Shown: positions 29,498-38,931, counted from the stretch's first letter. The stretch is DNA of 64,000 nucleotides from Nannochloropsis salina CCMP1776 (GCA_004565275.1 SDOX01000021.1:118015-182014); one strand, 5' to 3'. The notes: a model not told the origin generated them from the letters alone. Numbers and translations: made by a program.

Positions 29498-31672
29498 CTA
29501 CCGTCCCGTCTCCTCTTTCGCCTCCGCATCCATCTTCTCTTCCCTCCCTTCCACCCCCCTCCTTTTCTCCGAAATCTCTGCCCCTTCGTTCCATCCTTTC
29601 CACTCGCCATCAACCCCCCCCCCCTCGAACAAGTCCCTCCGTGACCGCACCGAAAAATCCCACAGCAGGGCCTCCTCTTCCTCCACCTCCTCCTCTTCTT
29701 CAACTCCTTCCTCCTTCCCCCCATCCCTCTCCCCCCCTCTCTCCTCCCCCCAAGACAACGCAGACCCCCCCGAACTCGCCGACGCCGTGCTCGTTTGCCG
29801 CCGCACCGGGATCGCGTAAGGGGAACGGACATGCCTGCCAACCCGCCCCCCTCCTCCTTCCCCTCCTCCTCCCCACCCTCCCACGCCCCCTCCGCGCGGG
29901 GGCGTCGAAGCCAACGAACGTGGACTCCCTTCCTCCCTCCCCTGCGCGCGAGGCCGTCGGTGTCCAGGCGTGCTCGGCGCGTTCTCGGACCCCATCGCCA
30001 AGGACGAAAACCCCTCCAACACCTCCCTCCCTCCCACACGGGCGGGGCCCCTCTCACGACGCCCTGCACCACGCCCCTCGCTGCCACTCCCGCCACTGCC
30101 GTAAGCCTCACTGCTGCTGTCGCTGTCGCCGGATCCGTGGCGAAGGTGGGACCGGCGATGGCTCCCTTTCACTCCCACAGCGCCAGGGGTCCCGGGCGGA
30201 ATTTTCAAATTCAAATTTGAATTTGAATTCTCCCCTTTGCGACGACAGGGCAGAGGGCGGATTGGCCGTATCTTTGGACTCGTGGCCTTGCTGCTCCCGA
30301 TACTGCTGGTGCTGCTCATGCTGTCATCCTTCTTCATCTCAACTGCCCGGGGAGTGCGCCGGCCCCGATCTGTGGTGTCCTGACGCGCCAGACCCCCGGG
30401 TGCGAGCATGCGCCGATCCGCCTCTTCCTCCTCCCCGCCCTCACTCCCTCCCTCCTCTTCCGCAAAGAGGAGCTCCTCCTCCCGGAGCCGAGAGGCTGGG
30501 GCGCGCAAAGCGACCAGGGCGACCAGACAGGCTTTCCCCCGCCTCGCCTTGTCCTGGTCCGTGAGGAACGGCAGGCGCAACAACTCCGACGGGCTTGCCC
30601 GGTCGCCTGGATCCTTCTGCAAGCAGGCAGCCACGAAGGCTTTGAAGGCCTCCGAAAACAGGGCCGGGACCTTCCTCCCTTCCTCCCCCCCCCCCTCCCC
30701 CCCGCCCTCCACCTCGTCCTCCACCAACCGAGGGGGCTCGTTCTTCGGGATCAAAAACAAGGCCCGCACAGGGTGCACCTTCGCGTACGGCGGTGCGCCC
30801 TTCGCCAATTCGATGGCGGTGATACCCATGCTCCAAATGTCCGCAGTGATGTCGTAGGAAGACTGCGTGATCACCTCTGGCGCCATCCAAAAGGGGGTTC
30901 CGGCAAAGGTGTGTCGTTTCCCCGCCGTGTGTGTCAGCTGGGCCGTGGCCCCAAAATCCGCGAGTTTGATGTCCCCCGTGGCAGAGACCAAGAGATTCTT
31001 GGCCTTCACGTCCCGATGAATCTTTTTTTCCCCGTGTAAGTAGGCCAATGCTTGACAGAGCTGGCGCATGGCGGAGGCGATAGCTTCCTCTTCCAACCGA
31101 TTCTGGGCCGTGTAGGACAACAGGTCGCCCAACGAGCCACCTTCCAGGTACTCCATCACGATCCAGAGGGAATGGTCCACCACGTAGGAGCCAAAATACC
31201 GCGTCAATTGGGCACAGTCGCAGTGAGACAGCACCTCGATCTCTCCACGAATCTCCTCCATGTCATCTTCCTCCGCCTCCAAATTGATCACTTTGATCGC
31301 CACCTTTCGGGCGGAACGAGACGATCGTGAGCGTGGCGTCCCAGGAGAAGAGGAAGGCGGGCACGGTGAGCCTCTATTTTCGTCACTCGATCCGGAGCTC
31401 TCTTGTCGAAGCCAGAGGGGGGACGGGGCAGACCGCCTGACAGGGGTCCCGACCCGCCGGTATTCTGGACGCTCAATGGCCAAATACACCGACCCAAAGC
31501 TCCCAGACCCAATCTCATCGATGAACCGAAACTGTGCTTGCGGCGAAAACCATCCCGATCCGGTGGGAGTGGCGGCCCGGGAAGAATATGACGAAGACAA
31601 CTTTTGCAAGCTAGGAAGACGTGGTCGCCAACAGGGCATGCTGGCATAACTGCTGCTTCCTTCTTTATCCAT
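29498..31672 (-). CDS. STE20-family (GCK-III/MST3-like) protein kinase
   Basis: A single exon of 724 residues. The ATG at 31672 (MDKEGSSSY) is chosen because the frame upstream starts only with GTG. The kinase domain begins FRFIDEIGSGSFGSVYLA. An insertion of about 45 residues, rich in Ser/Pro/Arg, lies between the glycine loop and the VAIKVINLE lysine strand. Catalytic motifs are HRDVKAKNLL, DFG and GTPFWMAPEV. The sequences DIWSMGITAIELAKGAPPYA and LFLIPKNEPPRL are typical of germinal-centre kinases related to MST3/STK24/25, which regulate polarity, cell death and cytoskeleton. The C-terminal third (after about residue 390) is low-complexity, with Gly/Arg/Glu-rich stretches and no recognised dimerisation domain. 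Substrates cannot be inferred. Confidence 0.92.
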   Translation of the reverse strand: MDKEGSSSYASMPCWRPRLPSLQKLSSSYSSRAATPTGSGWFSPQAQFRFIDEIGSGSFGSVYLAIERPEYRRVGTPVRRSAPSPLWLRQESSGSSDENRGSPCPPSSSPGTPRSRSSRSARKVAIKVINLEAEEDDMEEIRGEIEVLSHCDCAQLTRYFGSYVVDHSLWIVMEYLEGGSLGDLLSYTAQNRLEEEAIASAMRQLCQALAYLHGEKKIHRDVKAKNLLVSATGDIKLADFGATAQLTHTAGKRHTFAGTPFWMAPEVITQSSYDITADIWSMGITAIELAKGAPPYAKVHPVRALFLIPKNEPPRLVEDEVEGGGEGGGEEGRKVPALFSEAFKAFVAACLQKDPGDRASPSELLRLPFLTDQDKARRGKACLVALVALRAPASRLREEELLFAEEEGGSEGGEEEEADRRMLAPGGLARQDTTDRGRRTPRAVEMKKDDSMSSTSSIGSSKATSPKIRPIRPLPCRRKGENSNSNLNLKIPPGTPGAVGVKGSHRRSHLRHGSGDSDSSSEAYGSGGSGSEGRGAGRRERGPARVGGREVLEGFSSLAMGSENAPSTPGHRRPRAQGREEGSPRSLASTPPRGGGVGGWGGGGEGGGGRVGRHVRSPYAIPVRRQTSTASASSGGSALSWGEERGGERDGGKEEGVEEEEEVEEEEALLWDFSVRSRRDLFEGGGVDGEWKGWNEGAEISEKRRGVEGREEKMDAEAKEETGR
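30204..30227. repeat. 24-bp perfect AT-rich palindrome in the kinase gene
   Basis: The sequence from 30204 to 30227 equals its own reverse complement (built from AAATTC and GAATTT units). It is coding on the minus strand (Asn/Ser/Leu repeat) and very AT-rich against a GC-rich gene. Confidence 0.9.
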
Positions 31673-32366
31673 TAGAGGTTCGAATGGATGAGGAAACCGC
31701 ACAAAGCAGGTTTAATGGTGGGGTTTATTGTACAGCGGGACCTATGTTGAAGACGTCATGGACGCTCTCCCTCCATAAGCTGAAGAATTCTAGGAAGGCA
31801 TTTAGGGAGATAGATACGACAGAGGTGCTCATGAGGTATTTCACTGAAGCAAAGATGTGAATGTCTATATTTTCATTCAGTAAGATGTGTATTTTCGATG
31901 AAAATCATCGGTACTCGACGCACTTCAATTTTTCAATGCACGGATCCCCTTACTCGGGGCTGAACGTTTCAATTCCACACTTTATATGAGCTAGCCGTAA
32001 TGATCTCAAGATTTGAGCAACCGGACATTGTAGCTTATTTTTATGCTTCTAATTTGAAGCACGCAACATGATCTCCATAGCCCAGATAAACCCATCTTTA
32101 CGACCTCTGGCGGACTGTATGCACGTGTCGTGTTAAAAAAATCAAAATTCAACGGTCCAGGGAACCCAAGATTTAAAAAATTGCGCGAAAAGGGAGCCAA
32201 GATGATGCGGGGATATCAAGTCTTATGTGCTTTTCGATGGTTTGCAAAAACTCGCCGTCGCAGGCCAGAATTATGTTCGGCTGATGGACGTATTCAATTG
32301 TGATTATCAGCCCTTGGTACCGACAGAATCCCGGAGCGTCGTGATAACAGCGGAGTTGAGGGTGGG
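31673..32366. other. Divergent AT-rich intergenic region with one E2F-like box
   Basis: Lies between the GCK kinase and the membrane protein, both transcribed outward. It contains AAAATTGCGCGAAAA at 32177..32191, the same 15-mer found upstream of MCM6. No gene seen. Confidence 0.55.
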
Positions 32367-33644
32367 ATGAAGCGCTTTACTCGGAGACAAACCTCTGACA
32401 TGGAGGCCGCCCATCAAACATCCTCTTCGACCCCGCCGATTAACGTTGCTGCGGGTAGTGGTGAAGCGGTGGATCTGCCCTCCTCAACCACATCTCATGC
32501 TCAGTCCATGGCGGGCTTCAACACCGATTCACAGCACCCGAGCGCGACGTCTCCCCCTCCCACAAAACCTCCTCGCGTCGTCACCCCAACCACGGCGATG
32601 AACGCTGGAAAATCATGGTGGTGGTCTTGGAAAAACGTTTTCATTGCATTCAGTGTTGCGTTGGTGTTAAGCGTGACAGTCAAAGGTTTTGGTTCCTTCA
32701 CGAATATGGAAGACAATGGCTTTGCCTTGGTCGCCGCCACGGCTCCCGGGTCGCATTGGGGCAATTGGCGGAGCATGACCCGTTGCGATTGCAAGGCCTT
32801 TCAACAATGCACTGCCGCGTTGGCGAAAGCTAAAACTCTCTCTGCGACCCGCGTCGGCCGCTTCATCCAGCTTGCGACGTGTCAGCTTGCCACGGGCCAA
32901 GATGAAGACTGCCAATTGCACGACAAGGAGCTCAAGCGTGGTCTGACCCGCTTTCGTTTCTTCTTCCCTGACCTCGTGCTCCGGCTGCGCCTGGCCGCAG
33001 ATTTCAGGTGGTGGGTCCGGCTGGGCTGTTATTTCCTGATGTCTTGCGCCTTGTTGGAGATCATTTTCTACCTGGTGGAGACGACCCGTCTACGGTGGCA
33101 CCGGCGACGGACACTAGGGGAAGGCCAAGGAAGCTGGTGGGGAAAGGAGATATCCGTGTGGCTGTTCTTGGTTGTGTGGCACGAGGCCCTGAGCTACCTG
33201 GTCCACTACGTGTACAGCGACAGCCACACGATGTGCGACGGGGTCGGCCTCTTCTTTCGGGACGCCATGGCCCTGTACACCTTGATCCAGGTCTTTACAA
33301 GGGCCGTGGTCAAACGCGGTCCCAACGCCCACCGTGCCTGGCTCCTGCAAGCCGAACAGAAATATTTGGCCCTCCAGCACCGGCCTTGGTGGGTGCAGGT
33401 GGTCCGGGACCCGCGTGTGGGCGCTTTCCATACGTTTTCAGGGGTGGAACTGAAAATTACGGAAGACCCCGTGGGGTTTGTCAGCAATTTGGTGCTGACC
33501 CTCACGAGCATTGCCAAGAAGGTGTTGAGCTGGTTGCCCTCGGACGTGCAGGCGTTGGTGCCTGGGCTGGGGGGCGGAAGGCCGATGGAAGGATCTTCTT
33601 CTTACGGGTCAAGCGGGGGAAGGGACACGTCGAAAGATGAATAA
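32367..33644 (+). CDS. Unrecognised three-span membrane protein
   Basis: A single exon of 425 residues that I do not recognise. The first 85 residues are Ser/Thr/Pro-rich and look disordered. A predicted membrane span lies at about 91-107. It is followed by a roughly 100-residue region with five cysteines (140, 142, 148, 172, 182) that could form disulfides if lumenal. Two more spans follow, at about 219-237 (CYFLMSCALLEIIFYLV) and 262-282 (ISVWLFLVVWHEALSYLVHY). The C-terminal 130 residues are soluble and end in a Gly/Ser-rich tail. There is no signal peptide at the very N-terminus, so span 1 would act as a signal anchor. Codon use and GC match its neighbours. It could be lineage-specific. 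I assign no function. Confidence 0.8.
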   Translation: MKRFTRRQTSDMEAAHQTSSSTPPINVAAGSGEAVDLPSSTTSHAQSMAGFNTDSQHPSATSPPPTKPPRVVTPTTAMNAGKSWWWSWKNVFIAFSVALVLSVTVKGFGSFTNMEDNGFALVAATAPGSHWGNWRSMTRCDCKAFQQCTAALAKAKTLSATRVGRFIQLATCQLATGQDEDCQLHDKELKRGLTRFRFFFPDLVLRLRLAADFRWWVRLGCYFLMSCALLEIIFYLVETTRLRWHRRRTLGEGQGSWWGKEISVWLFLVVWHEALSYLVHYVYSDSHTMCDGVGLFFRDAMALYTLIQVFTRAVVKRGPNAHRAWLLQAEQKYLALQHRPWWVQVVRDPRVGAFHTFSGVELKITEDPVGFVSNLVLTLTSIAKKVLSWLPSDVQALVPGLGGGRPMEGSSSYGSSGGRDTSKDE

Positions 33645-33918
33645 GTCACATGCGATGAAGTAACAAGGGAGATACAGAGGCTGGTAGCGGCCGACGGGAG
33701 AAATACGAAAATACGGTTGAAAGGGAATGCAAAATGCTGGACAGAAAGTCAAAAAAGAAGACAACCTCCGTGGGGATCGCGGAGAGCAATTTGCCTCGGT
33801 TTCAGATCGTTATAGTGGTATAGACTCGGTACACTCATTGTATTTTCTTACTGACTACCTTGTAGGATTTATGTACATTGTCACCCCTTCCCCTTTCTAC
33901 CTGCTCGTCTTCCTCTGC

Positions 33919-35394
33919 TCACCCCCCCCTGATCACTATCTTTGCCAACACCGACCTTCCCAACGCAAGACCAATGAATGTGGCGGAGGCGTAGCCCAAA
34001 ATTCCGGTCAGGATACCCGGAAGGACCAAACTCTTCCATCGCTTGCTTCCCGCCATCGCCGCCGCTGTGGTAGGTCCACCCACATTGGCGTTGGAAGCCA
34101 CCAGGAGTTCTTTGAGCGGGAGGCGGAGAAGCCCTCGGCCGGCGCCAAGGAGGAAGGTCAGATGGAAGACAAGTTGCACGGCGGAAAGGAGGAAGAGGCG
34201 AGGGGCGGTGACAAGGACTTGACTGAGTTTCCCTTGGGCTCCCGTGACCGAGAAGAAAAGATTCATGAGGATGACGGCCAGGTGGCCGGCGGGCTCGGTG
34301 ACGCTGCTGCAGGCACGGGGGAAGAGCGTGGCGGTGGCGACGGAGAGGAGGGAGATGACTGGGATGGAGGAAATTGCCCCCTGGAGAAGCCCCTCACTGA
34401 CCCAAGTCCCAACCATGCAGAGAAGACTTGCCAAGCTTAGGGCCTTCAAGTACCCTAAGGCAGGCGGCTCTGTCGCACTCCAGGTAGCTTGCTCGACCGG
34501 CTCACGCGTACCTTTGGGACCCCCCCCGCCCTCCCCGTTTGCATGTAGCACCTCGTCTTCTGGCTCCAAGTCTCGTGCCAACCAGAAGAGAAGGCCAAAG
34601 TAGAAGGAAACCACCAAGTTGTCCGCTGCAATGCCCGCGGCCGTCAATTCTGCAGACATGCCCAAGGTTTCGCTCACTGCCACAAAGTTCACCGCCCCTC
34701 CAATGTGCCGACTGGCAAGTGCTGCTGCTATCATCCACCCTTCCTTACCAGCAGCCCCTAACCTCCCTAAGGGTACGAGCCATGCTGCAATCACCGTTCC
34801 TAGGACAGTTCCAATGCTTCCTAGGACGAAGGACCGTAGCAAGCGGCCGGTCTGCGTCAGGACCTTGAACAGATTCGCGTCGAGGAGGAGGAGGGGGATG
34901 GCCAGTGGCACCAGAAACTTGTTGACGGACGTGTACGCAGGGGCTGCACTGGGCAAGAAGCCGAGATTGCAAGCAACGAGGGCCACTGCCATGGTTATGA
35001 GGGGGGAGGAAAGTGCGGCTCCGATTTTGGTGCGCTCGGCGGCAACACCAGTGGTGGAGGCAAGAAGCAGCATGCTCCATACCCACCACGGAGAAGTCTG
35101 CATGCCTGCCATCAAAGTGGCGGTGAACGGAATGGCACCGCTTGCCACGTGCTGTGTACACCCCATTGCTGCTAATCGTTTCGTCGAGAAGCTGGCGGGA
35201 TTGGAAATAGCTCGGAAAGGGACGGGGGCAGGCCCACCCTCGGTAGCATATGTGGTCGGGCGCGCGATTGAAGGTCCCGTTAAGTGCTCAATCAGCATCA
35301 GTCTTGGCCGCGGCGGAACAAAAGCATCGCTTGTCATGATCATAAGGACAGTTAGCACTAGAGCATGACTTTTGGAAGGCAGCACCCGCCCCAT
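33919..35394 (-). CDS. Plastid-targeted DUF819 membrane protein
   Basis: A single exon of 491 residues. The N-terminus (LVLTVLMIMTSDAFVPPRPR) is a signal peptide followed by a Phe-containing cleavage region, as expected for import into a complex plastid. About ten hydrophobic helices follow. The stretch from LLLLDANLFKVL through GSIGTVLGTVIAAW, ALASRHIGGAVNFVAVS and GIAADNLVVSFYFGLLFWLA matches the DUF819 family of bacteria and plant chloroplasts. The repeated Ala/Gly-rich architecture near LLVASNANVGGPTTAAAMA is also typical, and resembles anion/cation secondary carriers. The substrate is not known from the sequence. It converges on the unknown membrane-protein gene, with ends 274 bases apart. 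Confidence 0.83.
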   Translation of the reverse strand: MGRVLPSKSHALVLTVLMIMTSDAFVPPRPRLMLIEHLTGPSIARPTTYATEGGPAPVPFRAISNPASFSTKRLAAMGCTQHVASGAIPFTATLMAGMQTSPWWVWSMLLLASTTGVAAERTKIGAALSSPLITMAVALVACNLGFLPSAAPAYTSVNKFLVPLAIPLLLLDANLFKVLTQTGRLLRSFVLGSIGTVLGTVIAAWLVPLGRLGAAGKEGWMIAAALASRHIGGAVNFVAVSETLGMSAELTAAGIAADNLVVSFYFGLLFWLARDLEPEDEVLHANGEGGGGPKGTREPVEQATWSATEPPALGYLKALSLASLLCMVGTWVSEGLLQGAISSIPVISLLSVATATLFPRACSSVTEPAGHLAVILMNLFFSVTGAQGKLSQVLVTAPRLFLLSAVQLVFHLTFLLGAGRGLLRLPLKELLVASNANVGGPTTAAAMAGSKRWKSLVLPGILTGILGYASATFIGLALGRSVLAKIVIRGG

Positions 35395-35773
35395 TTCTGT
35401 AATTTAGTGTTGCAGTGAAAAAAACAGTAAGCGATAAAGCAACGTCAGGTTAGGACTCGTTGTGGTAGCTACGGCAAAACCGAACAACTCAAAGCGAAAG
35501 GCCACCCATGTGCACAATAAAGTGCCATAACCACTTGAAGGCCAGCCGAGCACATATTAAGTCGCTGTGACCATCGATATTTTGATCATCGGAGAGAGTC
35601 CCCGAGCACGCGCTTGACCGTTCCCAAAAGTAACCTCCTCTGTCGGCCCAGGCACAATGGGCCGGTTTTTAATTTAGGGTCACCGTTTTTTCAAAGTGGA
35701 TACATTCTAGTTGACGCCATTTTTTTTCAATTAACAATATTCCTAGGTTCAAATACCGTTGATAGTGATTGTG
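35395..35773. other. Divergent intergenic region, DUF819 / kinase
   Basis: About 380 bases of promoter-type sequence between outward-facing genes, AT-rich towards the kinase. No gene seen. Confidence 0.5.
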
Positions 35774-37426
35774 ATGGGAAGTTGTTGCTGTAAGTCGTTA
35801 CGTGTACGGGACGGGAGCGCATTTGACGAATCGAGCCCTTTAGATCCTGGAAACGTAGACAGCCGTCATTTTGACATCCAGAGGACCCTGGGCGAGGGCG
35901 GCTTTGGAAAAGTTAATGCCGTTATTAAAAAGTGTGGCCCAGATTCTGGAAAATGGTACGCGATGAAAGCGCTGGTGAAAGAAGTCATTGTCCGCAAAAA
36001 AATGCACGAGGAAGTCATGCGTGAATTGAGCCTACTTTGCGAGCTAGGAGGTAGCCATTTTGTTTGCAATGCACACTACGCATTTCAGGATAGCGCCAAT
36101 CTTTATTTGGTTCTTGATTTGTACCTCGGTGGAGACCTGCGGTATCATTTGGAAAAAGCCTCCCCCCGCCAGCTCTCTGCAGCTCAAGTGTGCTTCTACG
36201 GGGCTTCCCTGTTGTTGGCCCTGGACTTCTTGCACTCTCGGGGGGTGCTACATCGTGACATAAAGCCTGAAAATGTGCTCATGGACGACAAGGGCTACAT
36301 TGCCTTGACCGACTTGGGTGTTTCTGCCAAGGTTGTTCGTGCGTCAACAAGGGAAAGGTTAACATGTACTACTACTAGCGGAACGCCTGGGTATATGGCC
36401 CCGGAAATATTTTGGGAAACTCACCAGCATGGCATTCCTTCGGAAGCTTTCTCATTGGGCGTCTTGCTCTATGAGCTTTGTACGGGAAGCCGGCCATTTC
36501 CACACGATTTGTTCGAGAAACTCTACCACCATGGGGAGGAAGCTGCCTACTACAAAAATGCCACGACAGCTGCAGGACAACACTCTCTATTCACCAGTCA
36601 CACCGGTAAAGGGACGAGCAAAGAGGCACAGGCATTGATCCGGCAGCTCCTGAGAATGCACCCAGAGCACCGTGGGGTCAGTGGCGTGGAGGGCGTGCTT
36701 TCTCTTCAGACTCACCCTGTCTTCGCCGGACTGGACTGGGAAGCCCTGAGCTCCAAGACGTTGCCGCCACCATTTATCCCCAAGGACGAAGCGAATATCA
36801 AGGCAAATGTGGATGATCTCTTTGCCAGCGAGGACGAAGGGGGACGGGCCGCGCCAAAGAAAAAGCAAGGGGATATAGTTTCTCTCAACCCGGAGGACCA
36901 AGCAACCTTTGCCTCGTATAAGTACGATCATCGCTATGCGATCCCGGTGTCGAACCATGGCAGTCCCGAAAAGAGGGAGGATAGCTTGAAAAGCTCCCAT
37001 ATCGGGAATGTATCGTTTTCGCAGGTACTGCGGCAAAGTTTGGAAGGCATGGCAGGCAGAAGGCCCTCCTCTCTATTGACAGGAGTAGGGAAAAACGGGG
37101 AGCCTGAGGCCGGTTCCGTCGCTGCTTCCTCTGGTTCCATGAAGCTATCCTCTGTGTCCCCTTGCCAGGTCGAGACTCATTCCTTTGACTCACGGCCTCC
37201 ACCCGTTGCGACAAGCCTGGACTCTCATTCTCCCGTGCTGCACGACGAGGGGGAGGACACCTTGTACGAAGCAATGGAAGGAGAACAACGAGGCCTCACG
37301 TCCCACTCCATTATTGAAAGCGAAAATCCCGTTCTCGCGCACCTGACCAAGGAAGAGGATGGAGAGGAAGGAACGCTGGGCGGTGGGGATGGCCCGGATC
37401 AGGATATTTTACCTACGGCTGGGTGA
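35774..37426 (+). CDS. Dually acylated AGC/STK32 (YANK)-like protein kinase
   Basis: A single exon of 550 residues. The ATG at 35774 starts MGSCCCKS: Gly2 is a consensus N-myristoylation site and Cys4-6 are candidate palmitoylation sites, so membrane attachment is likely. The upstream frame has only non-ATG starts. The kinase domain runs from about residue 33 to 330: glycine loop GEGGFGKV (40-47), Lys65 (YAMK), HRDIKPEN (160-167), GTPGYMAPE. LYLVLDLYLGGDLRYHLEK closely resembles the STK32/YANK branch of AGC kinases. The metal-binding DFG is DLG here (180-182); this substitution occurs in other active kinases. The C-terminal 220 residues are Ser/Pro/Glu-rich and without a recognised domain. 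No AGC hydrophobic-motif phosphorylation site was identified. Confidence 0.85.
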   Translation: MGSCCCKSLRVRDGSAFDESSPLDPGNVDSRHFDIQRTLGEGGFGKVNAVIKKCGPDSGKWYAMKALVKEVIVRKKMHEEVMRELSLLCELGGSHFVCNAHYAFQDSANLYLVLDLYLGGDLRYHLEKASPRQLSAAQVCFYGASLLLALDFLHSRGVLHRDIKPENVLMDDKGYIALTDLGVSAKVVRASTRERLTCTTTSGTPGYMAPEIFWETHQHGIPSEAFSLGVLLYELCTGSRPFPHDLFEKLYHHGEEAAYYKNATTAAGQHSLFTSHTGKGTSKEAQALIRQLLRMHPEHRGVSGVEGVLSLQTHPVFAGLDWEALSSKTLPPPFIPKDEANIKANVDDLFASEDEGGRAAPKKKQGDIVSLNPEDQATFASYKYDHRYAIPVSNHGSPEKREDSLKSSHIGNVSFSQVLRQSLEGMAGRRPSSLLTGVGKNGEPEAGSVAASSGSMKLSSVSPCQVETHSFDSRPPPVATSLDSHSPVLHDEGEDTLYEAMEGEQRGLTSHSIIESENPVLAHLTKEEDGEEGTLGGGDGPDQDILPTAG

Positions 37427-37743
37427 AAGTGAATCATGTGCTCTCGGGCCTAGAAGATTGCATTTCCATACGCGTACAATTCAGGGGGGGCAAGAATGGC
37501 AAAGACATTGCTGTTTCGAAAGCTCTCCAACATGTTACAATTTGGCTTTTCATGCTGAGATTTAAATAGATGGTGGGCAATCCTGTAACTTAAGTGGACA
37601 AGCCTCCTGCCGTAACGGCGATGCATAATTAATATACCTTCAATAAAGTAGTACACTCCATACAAGCGGACACATTTCTTCCTATCTATGTGTGCTTGCT
37701 CCGTGGCCTGTTCCATCTTAACCCCTTCCTCCCTCCCCCGCTT
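37427..37743. other. Convergent intergenic region, kinase / ceramide synthase
   Basis: Short 3' flanks of two genes, AT-rich around 37555-37650. Nothing else recognised. Confidence 0.5.
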
Positions 37744-38931
37744 TCAATCTTCCTTCTGACTGATAGATTTGGACACCATCATGGACGGTTCTAGGTATGA
37801 TCCTTCGTCGTCGGACCTCTCGTCTTTCGTGACGGCCCCTGTCCGAACCATTTTCACGGCCATTTTGACGATCAAGGACATCCAAAACAAATGAAGACAG
37901 TAGAGAACGCACAAAAAGACGTTCAAGGAGCCTACAGAAAGCTCCTGCTGGTAAAGGTATTGCTGGGGTACCGTCAAGGTGTTACGTAGGATGTAAAGCG
38001 GAAAGAGGAGGCAGCGCGTCACGCAAAAAACCAGGGCAAAGGCCACGAAAAAGAAATCCGTCACCCCCTGGGCCCAGGTATGCACGTTCGTGACATAGTT
38101 AAATAGTTTTGCCAGCTCCAGGAAGGAGTCAGCGAGGTCGTGAAGCACCATGACAAGGGCACCGATCCTGATGTAGTTGAACAGGTAGCTCCCCGAAATC
38201 AAAGACAGGGTCGCGATGTGGTGCAGAAGAAGGGCGAAAAAATCACTGCGCCGTGCCTCGAAAAAGAGGAAAATCAATTCGTGGATGTAGATGCCGAACT
38301 CCATCACGTAATAGACAAAGACCTCGGAGGGCAAGTCAGCGAAGGGGTACGATGACCAACACAACGTCAAGTCTCTGGCCCAGGCTTGCGTCAAGAAAAT
38401 GTACCTGATACCCCAATACGTGACGAATACATGTACGATGAGCTTCCAAGCCACTTCCGCGAATTTATGCAGGGCCCTGGCCTCGCGTTCCGCGTTACGC
38501 CATACACGCATGTATTCGTCCACGTCCGCCACGGGCAGATTCAGCGCCTTGGCAAGCTTTTGCTTCTCATGCAGCATGGGGACTTTTTTGACGCGAAGTG
38601 TGGCATCGATAAGAGGGATTGGACTTTTAGCAGCCAATCTGTAGTATTTCTGCTGCATGCACCACCGCCCAAAGGGTCGAAGCACGGCGTACTCGAGCAC
38701 GAGGCGCAGAGCCGTCAGGAGGAAGGCAATGAGCACACCGTCCCATAAATCCTCGGCCCCAGGAAAACCAAAGTCTTCAAGTTTCTTCACAGTAAGCTTC
38801 CGACTGTATCGTATAGGCAAGTATTGAGCGTAGGATGCGAAAGCAGGAGATGTCCTACGCTTAAAATTAGCCCAGCGGGCCAACACCTTGTGCACCAGGG
38901 CAGGAGCAGAGGTGGCAGCAGCCAAAGGCAT
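37744..38931 (-). CDS. Ceramide synthase (LAG1/LASS, TLC domain)
   Basis: A single exon of 395 residues with start ATG at 38931 (MPLAAATSAP). Several membrane spans are visible: about 64-80, 158-180, 205-225, 236-262 and two near the C-terminus. The Lag1 motif is clear: FEARRSDFFALLLHHIATLS followed by SYLFNYIRIGALVMVLHDLADSFLE, with the paired histidines at 237-238 and aspartates at 265 and 268 that form the active site in this family. The enzyme sits in the ER and N-acylates sphingoid bases with fatty acyl-CoA to make (dihydro)ceramide. No homeobox-like domain is seen, as is usual outside animals. Acyl-chain preference cannot be read from the sequence. Confidence 0.93.
   Translation of the reverse strand: MPLAAATSAPALVHKVLARWANFKRRTSPAFASYAQYLPIRYSRKLTVKKLEDFGFPGAEDLWDGVLIAFLLTALRLVLEYAVLRPFGRWCMQQKYYRLAAKSPIPLIDATLRVKKVPMLHEKQKLAKALNLPVADVDEYMRVWRNAEREARALHKFAEVAWKLIVHVFVTYWGIRYIFLTQAWARDLTLCWSSYPFADLPSEVFVYYVMEFGIYIHELIFLFFEARRSDFFALLLHHIATLSLISGSYLFNYIRIGALVMVLHDLADSFLELAKLFNYVTNVHTWAQGVTDFFFVAFALVFCVTRCLLFPLYILRNTLTVPQQYLYQQELSVGSLNVFLCVLYCLHLFWMSLIVKMAVKMVRTGAVTKDERSDDEGSYLEPSMMVSKSISQKED

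Noticed and set aside
31660-31700. GGTTCGAAT resembling a tRNA B box
   Set aside because: No acceptor stem, anticodon arm or A box around it; it overlaps the kinase start region.
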